Positions 53,815 to 61,297 of a stretch of DNA of 64,000 nt are shown here, one piece after another. The position numbers and the translations under genes were made by a program. Source of the stretch: CAZGNZ01 sp964527215 (lineage in GTDB: Bacteria > Fidelibacterota > Marinisomatia > SCGC-AAA003-L08 > JACNLC01). The stretch is taken from contig CAZGNZ010000008.1 of the NCBI GenBank assembly GCA_964527215.1, positions 44,625-108,624 of the forward strand. Direction: 5' to 3'. Each line of letters opens with the position of its first letter. The stretch's first letter is position 1. The notes beneath the pieces were generated by a model. That model was not told the origin of the DNA, searched no databases, and worked only from the letters and a program-made list of their open reading frames with translations.

Positions 53815-56016
53815 TCAATTATTCAAAAGGGTTATCCTGCATGCAAGATCCGTCTGGATTTCAGGAATCTGCAGAGGATACCGGGTATGAGAAATATTCA
53901 CATTTTCGCTGCCGTGCAGCGCACCCGTCATCGGTTCAATCCACTCAATCAGATAATCTCCCGGTTGGAAATCATCCAGAATCACTTCCGATCTGCCTGC
54001 AGCTGAAGGGATGCCGTTATCCCGCACATTTTTCCAGAAATACCGACTGTTCCGCAGCCACAGATATCGGTTTTGTCCGCTTCGAAATCCCGATATCTCC
54101 AAATCAGCCGTATCCGGCAGGCGGCAGTGCGAGAAGGAATAAAATTCCACAGAAAGCCAGTCCAAACCATCGTTTTCCACTCGAATGCGGTGCTTGCCTG
54201 CAGGAATTTCCACTGAGTATTCCCTGTTGTAGCTCCCCCACCAGATTTTGTATTCCGGTCTGTATTCCGCGTGTTCCCAGGGACCGTCCCCCGCACCAAT
54301 GGGAAGTTCCTGTCTGAGGACCAGCTCGTTGTCGACATAAATCCTGAGCTGACCGTACTGGCTGATTTCTTTCACTTTGACCGTAAAAAAACCGTCTTCA
54401 GGATATTGCACAATAAATTCCGGCGGCTGACGCATGTCGGTTTTTTTATGTCCATACAGAAATGCCGGGATTTCGGATTTTCCCCTGATCAAGCCGGATG
54501 GCAGAATTTTAAATTCCCTCCTGTCATTTTTCGACCATCCCTTGCTGGGATAAACAACGAGATTCCTGTCGGTATTCGGATTGTATTCCAACAGCCTGGC
54601 GGCGGGCATATCCAACGGCTGCCAATCCGGAACGGTGGATATCTCCTGCTGAAAAAAGACCTGGTCAAACTGCTTCAAAGCTCTGAAAAGGGGATAGAGA
54701 TTCTCCGGTTCAATGTAATTGTCCCACCACCACGACAGCGGAAGTATTGGCGCAGATGAAAAATAACCTGCCCACAGTCCGTTATGCAGCCCGATATTCC
54801 CCGGATCGTTTTCCATGGTTTCAGACGGACCGCGGAAATCCACACCAAACTCACCCACGACAGCCTTCTTTTGGAATTCCCTCAGACTTCTGTCCGCCAG
54901 ATACCGGCAGGTGGCCGCGATATCGGGAGAGTTGTATGAATGATACTGCACCAGATCGAAATTCGGGTTTTCCCAGATTTCCCTGAATTCCGCAGAACTG
55001 AAGCTGGTGGTCAGCAGGTGCCGGTGTGCATCAATCTCCCGGACGTATTCGGCCATTTCCGCATGCCACGCTGCAATATCTTCGGGGCTTCCTGCTGTGA
55101 GATCCACCTCATTCCAGAATTCCCAGGTGTGAATATTGGGGCTGTATCCCCAGCGTGCGATGATGTATCGAAAACGGTTTTTATAGAACTGAATGGCATC
55201 ATTGTGGGTGAATATCTCGGAGGCATCGCCGCATGGTCCGCCGTTGTCACTGTTGTAGGGATTCTCCAACCATTTGTTTTCATTAAAATATCCCTGATCC
55301 CGCTGGGCAACGCCGTGATACTCGAAACAGAGCATGATGTAAATATCGTACTGATCCGCAAGCTGCAGGATGTGGTCCAGGCGCTCGGCATTTTCGAGAT
55401 TATAGCGGCCCAGACCGGTTTCACTCCACTCCAGACTCAGATTCCAGGGGCACATCCAGATACGCGTGAAATTCATTCCAGTATCGTGCATTTTGCGGAA
55501 ATAGTATTCATAATCATCGGTCCAGCAGACATTTTCTCCGAATCCGCGGAAAGGCCGTCCGGTGTCAAACTGAAACACGGTGGGATTTTCCAATGCCTCT
55601 GGTCCCTGTCTGATAAATCCATCTTTCGACGAATCTTCTACGTCCACAGTCAGTGGATATCGATGCGATTCCCATGTTTCTTCCGAAGCGGATATTTTCA
55701 CGAAATATTCGTATTTCCCTTCCAGAACCGGCGTAAACCGCAGCTGCCAGCGGTCCCGGCCGTCGGCGGTGGTTTCCATATAAAAACAGGGCTGGACCAC
55801 CTTTTCACCCTCTGGCGTTTCGATATGGCAATCCACGGAAAGCTGATTTGGATCGAAAACATTTTCGGAAGTTTGTTCAGGGAATATATCCACAACCAGG
55901 GTTTCAAACCGCTTAAGAGATTCTGCGGAACGGTTCAACAGAATAGTTTCATGTCGTGAACAGCTGAACATCAGTAACAAAAAGAGTATTAATCCAAAAT
56001 TTAAATTGCGGCTCAT
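53815..56016 (-). CDS. DUF5060-type clan GH-A glycosidase lipoprotein
   Basis: 733 residues. Lipobox MFSC places the lipidated cysteine at residue 19. A DUF5060-like domain (about 25-130) precedes the barrel, which has acid/base Glu303 in FWNEVDLT and nucleophile Glu389 in VVGEFGVDF, and C-terminal beta-sandwich modules. It resembles the dockerin-bearing protein at 19112-21412 over the whole catalytic part but is anchored by lipid rather than tagged with dockerin. It is the first gene of the LacI operon, so it is a likely early, inducible enzyme of the system. Confidence 0.85.
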   Translation of the reverse strand: MSRNLNFGLILFLLLMFSCSRHETILLNRSAESLKRFETLVVDIFPEQTSENVFDPNQLSVDCHIETPEGEKVVQPCFYMETTADGRDRWQLRFTPVLEGKYEYFVKISASEETWESHRYPLTVDVEDSSKDGFIRQGPEALENPTVFQFDTGRPFRGFGENVCWTDDYEYYFRKMHDTGMNFTRIWMCPWNLSLEWSETGLGRYNLENAERLDHILQLADQYDIYIMLCFEYHGVAQRDQGYFNENKWLENPYNSDNGGPCGDASEIFTHNDAIQFYKNRFRYIIARWGYSPNIHTWEFWNEVDLTAGSPEDIAAWHAEMAEYVREIDAHRHLLTTSFSSAEFREIWENPNFDLVQYHSYNSPDIAATCRYLADRSLREFQKKAVVGEFGVDFRGPSETMENDPGNIGLHNGLWAGYFSSAPILPLSWWWDNYIEPENLYPLFRALKQFDQVFFQQEISTVPDWQPLDMPAARLLEYNPNTDRNLVVYPSKGWSKNDRREFKILPSGLIRGKSEIPAFLYGHKKTDMRQPPEFIVQYPEDGFFTVKVKEISQYGQLRIYVDNELVLRQELPIGAGDGPWEHAEYRPEYKIWWGSYNREYSVEIPAGKHRIRVENDGLDWLSVEFYSFSHCRLPDTADLEISGFRSGQNRYLWLRNSRYFWKNVRDNGIPSAAGRSEVILDDFQPGDYLIEWIEPMTGALHGSENVNISHTRYPLQIPEIQTDLACRITLLNN

Positions 56017-56364
56017 ATTTGTGTATCTGGGAATTTTGATTCGAAATATTTTCGAAACCGTTTTCGAGCCTGAATTTAGGCTGTCGGTACAAATTGGGGC
56101 AAGTTTTTTTGAATTTCGTAAGATATAGATTGAATTTCTGTTGGATCTATTCGTGAAAAAGGAAATATTCCATTTTGATATATCGCAGCAACAACCACTT
56201 CGCGTAAATTTGTCGCGCTGCTGCAGACGGAATTCAATACGGATACATTAAACGGGGCGATTCCGGATGACGAGTACTCAGCCGAACGGTTATAAAACTG
56301 ATGGGTTGTATCGGCTGTTTTAGGAAATACCCTTTTGTTTCAATAAGTTATTCACAGATAAATT
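56017..56364. other. Divergent intergenic region with LacI operator
   Basis: The 348 bases between the divergent lipoprotein glycosidase (minus) and radical SAM (plus) genes contain the candidate LacI operator at 56052-56067 and AT-rich stretches around 56100-56180. No small gene was recognised. Promoters for both directions should lie here. Confidence 0.5.
56052..56067. promoter_or_regulatory. Candidate LacI-family operator
   Basis: TCGAAACCGTTTTCGA is an inverted repeat with 14 of 16 matching positions and a central CG, as in LacI-family operators of the GAAA-CG-TTTC kind. It lies 36 bases upstream of the start of the first gene of an operon that encodes a LacI regulator. A second overlapping imperfect inverted repeat (TTCGAAATATTTTCGAA) lies at about 56040-56056. 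Confidence 0.65.
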
Positions 56365-57306
56365 ATGACCTACAGGCATTTATTCGGACCGGTACCCTCC
56401 AGAAGGCTGGGAATGTCCCTGGGAGTGGATCTCGTACCAAAAAAAATTTGTTCACTGGACTGCGTGTACTGCGAAGTGGGCAAAACCACCAAACTTACTG
56501 TTGACCGGGATGAATATATTTCGGCGAAATCTGTCATGGATGAACTGGCCGATTATTTCAAAAACCATCCTGATCCGGACTATATCACCTTTTCGGGCAG
56601 CGGCGAGCCCACACTGAATTTGAAAATGAAGGACATTCTGCAGTTTATCAAGCATAACAAACTAGATATTCCGGTTGCAGTACTGACAAACGGTACTTTG
56701 CTGAGCGACAGAAGCGTACGGGAGGCTGTAATTGATGCTGATCTGGTGCTGCCTTCACTGGATGCTGCAACCCAAGAAGTCTTCGAAAAAATTAATCGTC
56801 CTGCGGCCGGGCTACTTATCGAAGATTATATTTCCGGTCTGGTTGATTTCAGAAATGAATTTCAGGGACCTATCCAGCTTGAGGTCTTCATTCTTCCCGG
56901 CTACAACGATTCCGAAAGCGAACTCCTTGCCATTGGTCAGGCAATACAAAAAATAAAACCGGACTCCGTTCAGCTGAACACGCTGGACCGGCCCGGTACG
57001 GTTCCGTTCTTATCACGCGCCTCCGAAAACATGCTGCGCCGAATCACCGATCTCTGGGAATTTGATAATGTGGAAATTATCTCAACTGCACCTGAGCGCA
57101 AAAAAATTGAATCATACCGCACCGATGTTGAATCGGCGATTGTTGAAACGGTGTCCAGGCGGCCCTGCACGCCGGAAGATTTAACCAGGATTCTGGGACT
57201 TCATATCAATGAACTCAATAAATATCTTGATGTATTATGCTTTGAGAATAAGATCGAATCTGCTGAAGGAGACCGAGGTGTTTTCTATCAGCTGACGGCA
57301 AAATAG
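56365..57306 (+). CDS. Radical SAM protein (COG0731-like) with C-terminal winged helix
   Basis: 313 residues. The iron-sulfur cluster motif is CSLDCVYC (Cys29, Cys33, Cys36), preceded by the family start FGPVPSRRLGMSLGVDLVP; SAM-contact motifs include TFSGSGEPTLN. The last 80 residues look like a helical winged-helix domain (RRPCTPEDLTRILGLHINEL). The COG0731 family is related to wybutosine-synthesis TYW1 but its bacterial role is unclear. It is divergent from the glycan operon and not obviously linked to it; the ATG lacks a clear ribosome-binding site. Confidence 0.9.
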   Translation: MTYRHLFGPVPSRRLGMSLGVDLVPKKICSLDCVYCEVGKTTKLTVDRDEYISAKSVMDELADYFKNHPDPDYITFSGSGEPTLNLKMKDILQFIKHNKLDIPVAVLTNGTLLSDRSVREAVIDADLVLPSLDAATQEVFEKINRPAAGLLIEDYISGLVDFRNEFQGPIQLEVFILPGYNDSESELLAIGQAIQKIKPDSVQLNTLDRPGTVPFLSRASENMLRRITDLWEFDNVEIISTAPERKKIESYRTDVESAIVETVSRRPCTPEDLTRILGLHINELNKYLDVLCFENKIESAEGDRGVFYQLTAK

Positions 57307-57388
57307 ACAGACCTGAGGTACACCCATCTGTCACGGCGGAGTTTGCCCGATGACTTTTACAAGGTATTAATCTTACCCCCAAATTTTA

Positions 57389-57681
57389 CGAGAATATCTA
57401 TGTATAGATTGCTTCGCATTTGCCGGACGATGGTATCTCAGGTCATTTTGCACCGTCAGTCAGCAGACTGGTTTTCAATTACGCTCGATCATTGTTTCCA
57501 TCGTACTGTCCGATACAATGTCGATGAATTTCCCCGCCCGTCAGCTGACGGGACGGTTTATCAGTAATCGATCGGGTTTTTATAGTTTTCGCTGCCACGC
57601 CACATGGCGGATTCAAATCTCTTCGCAAGCCTTGCATAATTAACCAGCTCCACCATCTCATTTCAAAACCTCGTGAAATAT
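57389..57681 (-). repeat. Dispersed intergenic repeat, copy B (longer form)
   Basis: Inverted relative to copy A at 33780-33985. Reading the minus strand, it begins ATATTTCACGAGGTTTTGAA at 57681 and the two conserved blocks are separated by an additional 88 bases (about 57524-57611) absent from copy A. One minus-strand frame, starting MVELVNYARLAKRFES, is open for 31 codons, but copy A does not keep the same peptide, arguing against coding function. Confidence 0.8.
57537..57552. repeat. Perfect 16-base palindrome inside repeat copy B
   Basis: CCCGTCAGCTGACGGG reads the same on both strands. It lies in the 88-base segment found only in copy B. It could form a short hairpin or be a dimeric protein site; without a loop it is not a good terminator stem. 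Confidence 0.7.
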
Positions 57682-57899
57682 TCAGGTAAATGATTGAAAG
57701 CACTGACTGATGGAAACCAATGATACAGAATCCGACAATCCCTCCCGCTTTGATCGGCTTTTCTCTGTTTTCGATGATGTATTGCTGTTTCCGCTGCGAA
57801 CTGCTGCAGGGAATCCAGACCGCCGCCAGTCAAGTAACAGACTTCAGCCAACCGGGCAGGGCACCAGTTCCGCCAGGCTGCCGGCGGTACACCGTCCGG

Positions 57900-58250
57900 T
57901 TATTCAAACTCCCGGGGGACACCGCAGATCAAAACCAGTGCTTCGGAATCGGAAGTATTCCGGTACTGATGCACTTCGTCCGGCTGAACCAGCGCAAAGT
58001 CCCCGGCAGAAAGCGGATGTCCTTTTCCTTCCTCATCCACCAGTTCTCCACATCCGGAAATCACATAATTCACATGTTCGTAGGGATGGCTGTGGTGCGG
58101 AGTATTACCGCCAATCTCAACGGTAAATACTCTCAATGAAAAATGGGGACTTCCATCCATACTGCCGATTGGCAGCTGTTTCCAGACACCTGCTGCACCG
58201 GTGAGATCCGCCTTAATCTTCGGGATGTCCGACAACGTCTTGATAATCAT
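57900..58250 (-). CDS. Small cupin-domain protein
   Basis: 116 residues, a single cupin barrel. The first metal motif is GGNTPHHSHPYEHVNY (His53, His55, His59 with Glu58 nearby) and the second part is AGDFALVQPDEVHQYRN. Such one-domain cupins bind a divalent metal and act as sugar or aromatic isomerases, dioxygenases or sensors; the sequence does not decide. AAGGAG six bases upstream supports the ATG. It is divergent from the diguanylate cyclase gene, 70 bases away. Confidence 0.88.
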   Translation of the reverse strand: MIIKTLSDIPKIKADLTGAAGVWKQLPIGSMDGSPHFSLRVFTVEIGGNTPHHSHPYEHVNYVISGCGELVDEEGKGHPLSAGDFALVQPDEVHQYRNTSDSEALVLICGVPREFE

Positions 58251-58320
58251 GCGATACTCCTTGTGTGATCTGTGTGGATGATGGACCCGCTTCGGCCTGA
58301 AAATGGCTTAATAATTTAAG

Positions 58321-61281
58321 ATGGTCCAATGTAAAATATCATCCGTGACAATTCAACATTCATTGAGATCCGCAGGATTTATTCTGTTCGCCGTTATTCA
58401 GCTGTTCACCAATCTGGGCGCTGAAGAATTCCAGGTTTATCAATATTCGGTTTCCGACGGTCTGGCCATCGATCTGACCAAGGACATCACCCGTGATACG
58501 CTTGGGTTTGTCTGGATTGCCACCGATGACGGTCTGAACCGGTTCGACGGGATCAATTTCCGGCACTGGTCCACTTCTCATGTCAGCCGATACATTAAAT
58601 CGGTCAGCTGTCTGTCCAATGGAGAGATTTGGGCGGTGAGTGACCTGGGAATACTTAAAGTGGACTATTATCCGGACACGGCATTTGTGAGACTGCATAT
58701 CCCGGGAAATACAGTTCAGACAGACTCCACCCTCTGGTATCCGAAAAATATTTTCGAGGATTCAAGTTCGCGAATCTGGATTTCGGAACCGGATCATATT
58801 GTCCGCATTGCTGACGGAAAGTTCAGACGGTTCCGGTTTGATACAAAAAACCAGACCTATGATTTTACGCGTTCATTCCAATTCTTCGAATCCCCATCCG
58901 GTGACCTGTTCGTGATCTCCCTGCCCGGATTCATCTACCGTTTTGACGAACAGCATCAGGAGTTTGAGGAAATTGAAACCTCCGAAAGTATCGCACCTGT
59001 CTTCTGTTTGCTGAAATTAAATGATAACCGGATATGGTTTGGCACTGCGTCCGGCATTTATGAGTTTCTTCTGAATGAGGATGGTTCATTCCGTGAATTA
59101 GAGCAGATATCGGACATTCCCAACGTATCAGATATGGTTCAGTTCAAGACTGGAGAAGTGCTCATCGGGACATGGGATAATGGCATGCACCGGTCAGAGA
59201 ACCGATTAGGAGAATTGAAATTCAGAAGGGTTGAGGACTACCCGTCCCTGAAAATCAATTCCCTGTTCAAAGGCAGCAATCAGGATATCTGGTCTGCAGC
59301 GGATGTAGGGATTTTTCTCATTCGCGAATCTGTTTTCAAAACATTTGAACACTCCCGGCTTCAGTCTTTTATTCATGATATCAAAACGGGCCCGGATCAC
59401 AGTTTATATGTCTGCAGCGGAGAAGGCATCACGCGGCTGTCACTGAATCCGTTCCGTGAATTTCAGACTGAAAATGTTCTTGGTGCGGGTACATACACCA
59501 TCGGGATTGCCCCGATTACGGGCGGAATCTGGTGGACAAACTCACTGGGAGAATTGACGCTGTCCAGTCCGGACAAACCACCAGAAACCATTGATTTCAG
59601 TCACAGAGGTCAGCATCTGTCACAGTTGCTTTGGCATGACAGTCAGCTGTGGGTTGTCCAGGAGAACAGCATCGGGGTGGTGTCTGTGGATACCAGTATG
59701 ATTGTCAGGGAATTTGAGGTGGGCGATGATCTGGAGATAACCATATCACTGCTCAGCATCAGTCCCAAGGGAAACCTGTACGGATTTGGAAATCATTCTG
59801 AACATTTGATTTTCAGATACAATAAAGAACAATCCCGTTTTGATGACATTACTCCGAATAATCATGGGTTTAATCCGGAAGCATTTTTTCGAATAAACGA
59901 TGTTTTTTTCATCAGCGAAACTGAAATCCTACTGGCCACCACCCTGGGGCTATGGAAAGTGACAGATCATAATATCTCCATGATTGATCTGGATCATTTT
60001 TCCAATTCTGAAATATCCGCTGTCACTGTCGCCTCTGAGGGTCATATCTGGCTGGGGACTCACACGGGTCTTCTCAAGCAGACCGGTAACGAACTGGTCC
60101 TTTTCACTGATCAGGACGGACTGCCAAGTAAAACAGTCAGTGTCCGCGGGATTTTTCCTGACGGTGATAATCACTTGTGGATTGGAACATCCACAGGACT
60201 TGCCATGACGGTCAGTTCGGATTCGATGCGCGTCACACCTACCCCCGTAATCACCAGTTTTTCGAACTCCCAGGGTCGGCTGACCCGGCGGGACGACGGG
60301 ATACTGGAAATGGAGCACGGGGATTATTTGAAAATCACTGCAGCCAGTATGGTTTTTCCCGGGGACAATATCTCATATCAGTATCGAATTCTGCCGGATT
60401 TGGAGTGGTCGCGACCCATGCCGGGCTCCGAAATCCTGCTGCCGGGTCTGAGCCCCGGTCTGCATCAATTTCAGGTCCGGGCGCATCATCATGGAAACTA
60501 CAGTTGGAGTCTACCGGGTACCGTTCTCATTGATACAAGGCCGAGGTGGTATGAAGGCAAACTTGCAGTGCTGGCCTACATTTCCGGATTTGTGCTGCTG
60601 GTCTGGCTGCTGGTGAGTGCCTACACGCGGCGTCTGGAAAAAGAAAAACGGTTTCTTGAACAGGTAGTCACAGACCGTACCCAAGAACTGAAATCAAAAA
60701 ACCAGCAGCTTAATCGTGAAATTCGGGAAAGGAAAGAAGCACAAAAAAAACTCCAGAAGGCAGTGGAAATATCTGAGAAAGCGGCCCGAATCGACCCTCT
60801 GACGCAACTGGCCAACCGCAGGGCAGTTCAGGAGAAACTGACCACTGAAATCCATCGGTTTGAACGCAGCCGAACTCCGTTTTCCATTGTTCTATGTGAT
60901 ATTGATGATTTTAAAAAAATAAATGACACATATGGCCATGACTGCGGTGATGAAGTATTGGGCCGGATAGCTCGAATTCTGGAATCAAAAATCCGCAAAC
61001 TGGATACCGCAGCCCGGTGGGGCGGTGAGGAGTTTCTGATACTTCTGACTGATACCCCGCCAGACGGAGCCCACATACTGACAGAGCGCATACGACTGAG
61101 TATTGCAGAGACACCGTTTGAATGTGACGGGAGCCACTTTCATATTTCGATGACTTTTGGAATCAGCGTTTACAATAATCAAACCGGATTAAAAGATGTC
61201 ATCCGGCAGGCAGACGATGCGTTGTACGAAGGCAAACGGACCGGTAAAAACAGGGTGATCATCTGGAGCGACCGGATCTGA
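58321..61281 (+). CDS. Beta-propeller sensor diguanylate cyclase (Reg_prop, Y_Y_Y, GGDEF)
   Basis: 986 residues: signal peptide (to about 36), two periplasmic seven-bladed-type propellers built of two-component-regulator propeller repeats (DTLGFVWIATDDGLNRFDG, EGHIWLGTHTGLLKQ, DGDNHLWIGTSTGLAM), a Y_Y_Y-type beta domain (about 650-740), one membrane helix near 745-765, a coiled coil and a GGDEF domain. The active site is GGEEF at 901-905, and the inhibitory I-site RKLD lies five residues before it, so cyclase activity with product inhibition is expected. The periplasmic part resembles that of the hybrid two-component sensors that detect oligosaccharides in Bacteroides, here joined to c-di-GMP output. 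Confidence 0.93.
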   Translation: MVQCKISSVTIQHSLRSAGFILFAVIQLFTNLGAEEFQVYQYSVSDGLAIDLTKDITRDTLGFVWIATDDGLNRFDGINFRHWSTSHVSRYIKSVSCLSNGEIWAVSDLGILKVDYYPDTAFVRLHIPGNTVQTDSTLWYPKNIFEDSSSRIWISEPDHIVRIADGKFRRFRFDTKNQTYDFTRSFQFFESPSGDLFVISLPGFIYRFDEQHQEFEEIETSESIAPVFCLLKLNDNRIWFGTASGIYEFLLNEDGSFRELEQISDIPNVSDMVQFKTGEVLIGTWDNGMHRSENRLGELKFRRVEDYPSLKINSLFKGSNQDIWSAADVGIFLIRESVFKTFEHSRLQSFIHDIKTGPDHSLYVCSGEGITRLSLNPFREFQTENVLGAGTYTIGIAPITGGIWWTNSLGELTLSSPDKPPETIDFSHRGQHLSQLLWHDSQLWVVQENSIGVVSVDTSMIVREFEVGDDLEITISLLSISPKGNLYGFGNHSEHLIFRYNKEQSRFDDITPNNHGFNPEAFFRINDVFFISETEILLATTLGLWKVTDHNISMIDLDHFSNSEISAVTVASEGHIWLGTHTGLLKQTGNELVLFTDQDGLPSKTVSVRGIFPDGDNHLWIGTSTGLAMTVSSDSMRVTPTPVITSFSNSQGRLTRRDDGILEMEHGDYLKITAASMVFPGDNISYQYRILPDLEWSRPMPGSEILLPGLSPGLHQFQVRAHHHGNYSWSLPGTVLIDTRPRWYEGKLAVLAYISGFVLLVWLLVSAYTRRLEKEKRFLEQVVTDRTQELKSKNQQLNREIRERKEAQKKLQKAVEISEKAARIDPLTQLANRRAVQEKLTTEIHRFERSRTPFSIVLCDIDDFKKINDTYGHDCGDEVLGRIARILESKIRKLDTAARWGGEEFLILLTDTPPDGAHILTERIRLSIAETPFECDGSHFHISMTFGISVYNNQTGLKDVIRQADDALYEGKRTGKNRVIIWSDRI

Positions 61282-61297
61282 CCGGTTTATTCAGTAT

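Larger units (their letters stand above)
57307..57899. other. Convergent intergenic region containing the dispersed repeat copy B
   Basis: This 593-base region lies between the ends of the radical SAM gene and the cupin gene. Its first two thirds hold repeat copy B with an internal perfect palindrome; bases about 57690-57899 contain no recognisable gene. The only open frames are short and differ from those in copy A. Confidence 0.6.

Noticed and set aside
53795..53815. Possible second LacI operator in front of the regulator gene (around TTGATTATACCGTTTTTCAA)
   Set aside because: Only the outer bases are symmetric; the centre does not match the candidate at 56052.
57600..57660. tRNA-like 3' end on the plus strand (ATTCAAATC followed later by CTCCACCA)
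   Set aside because: No acceptor, D or anticodon arms can be paired around it, and the sequence belongs to the dispersed repeat.
61271..61290. Hairpin ACCGG/CCGGT overlapping the stop of the diguanylate cyclase gene
   Set aside because: The stem is only five base pairs and the following T-run is broken, too weak to call a terminator.
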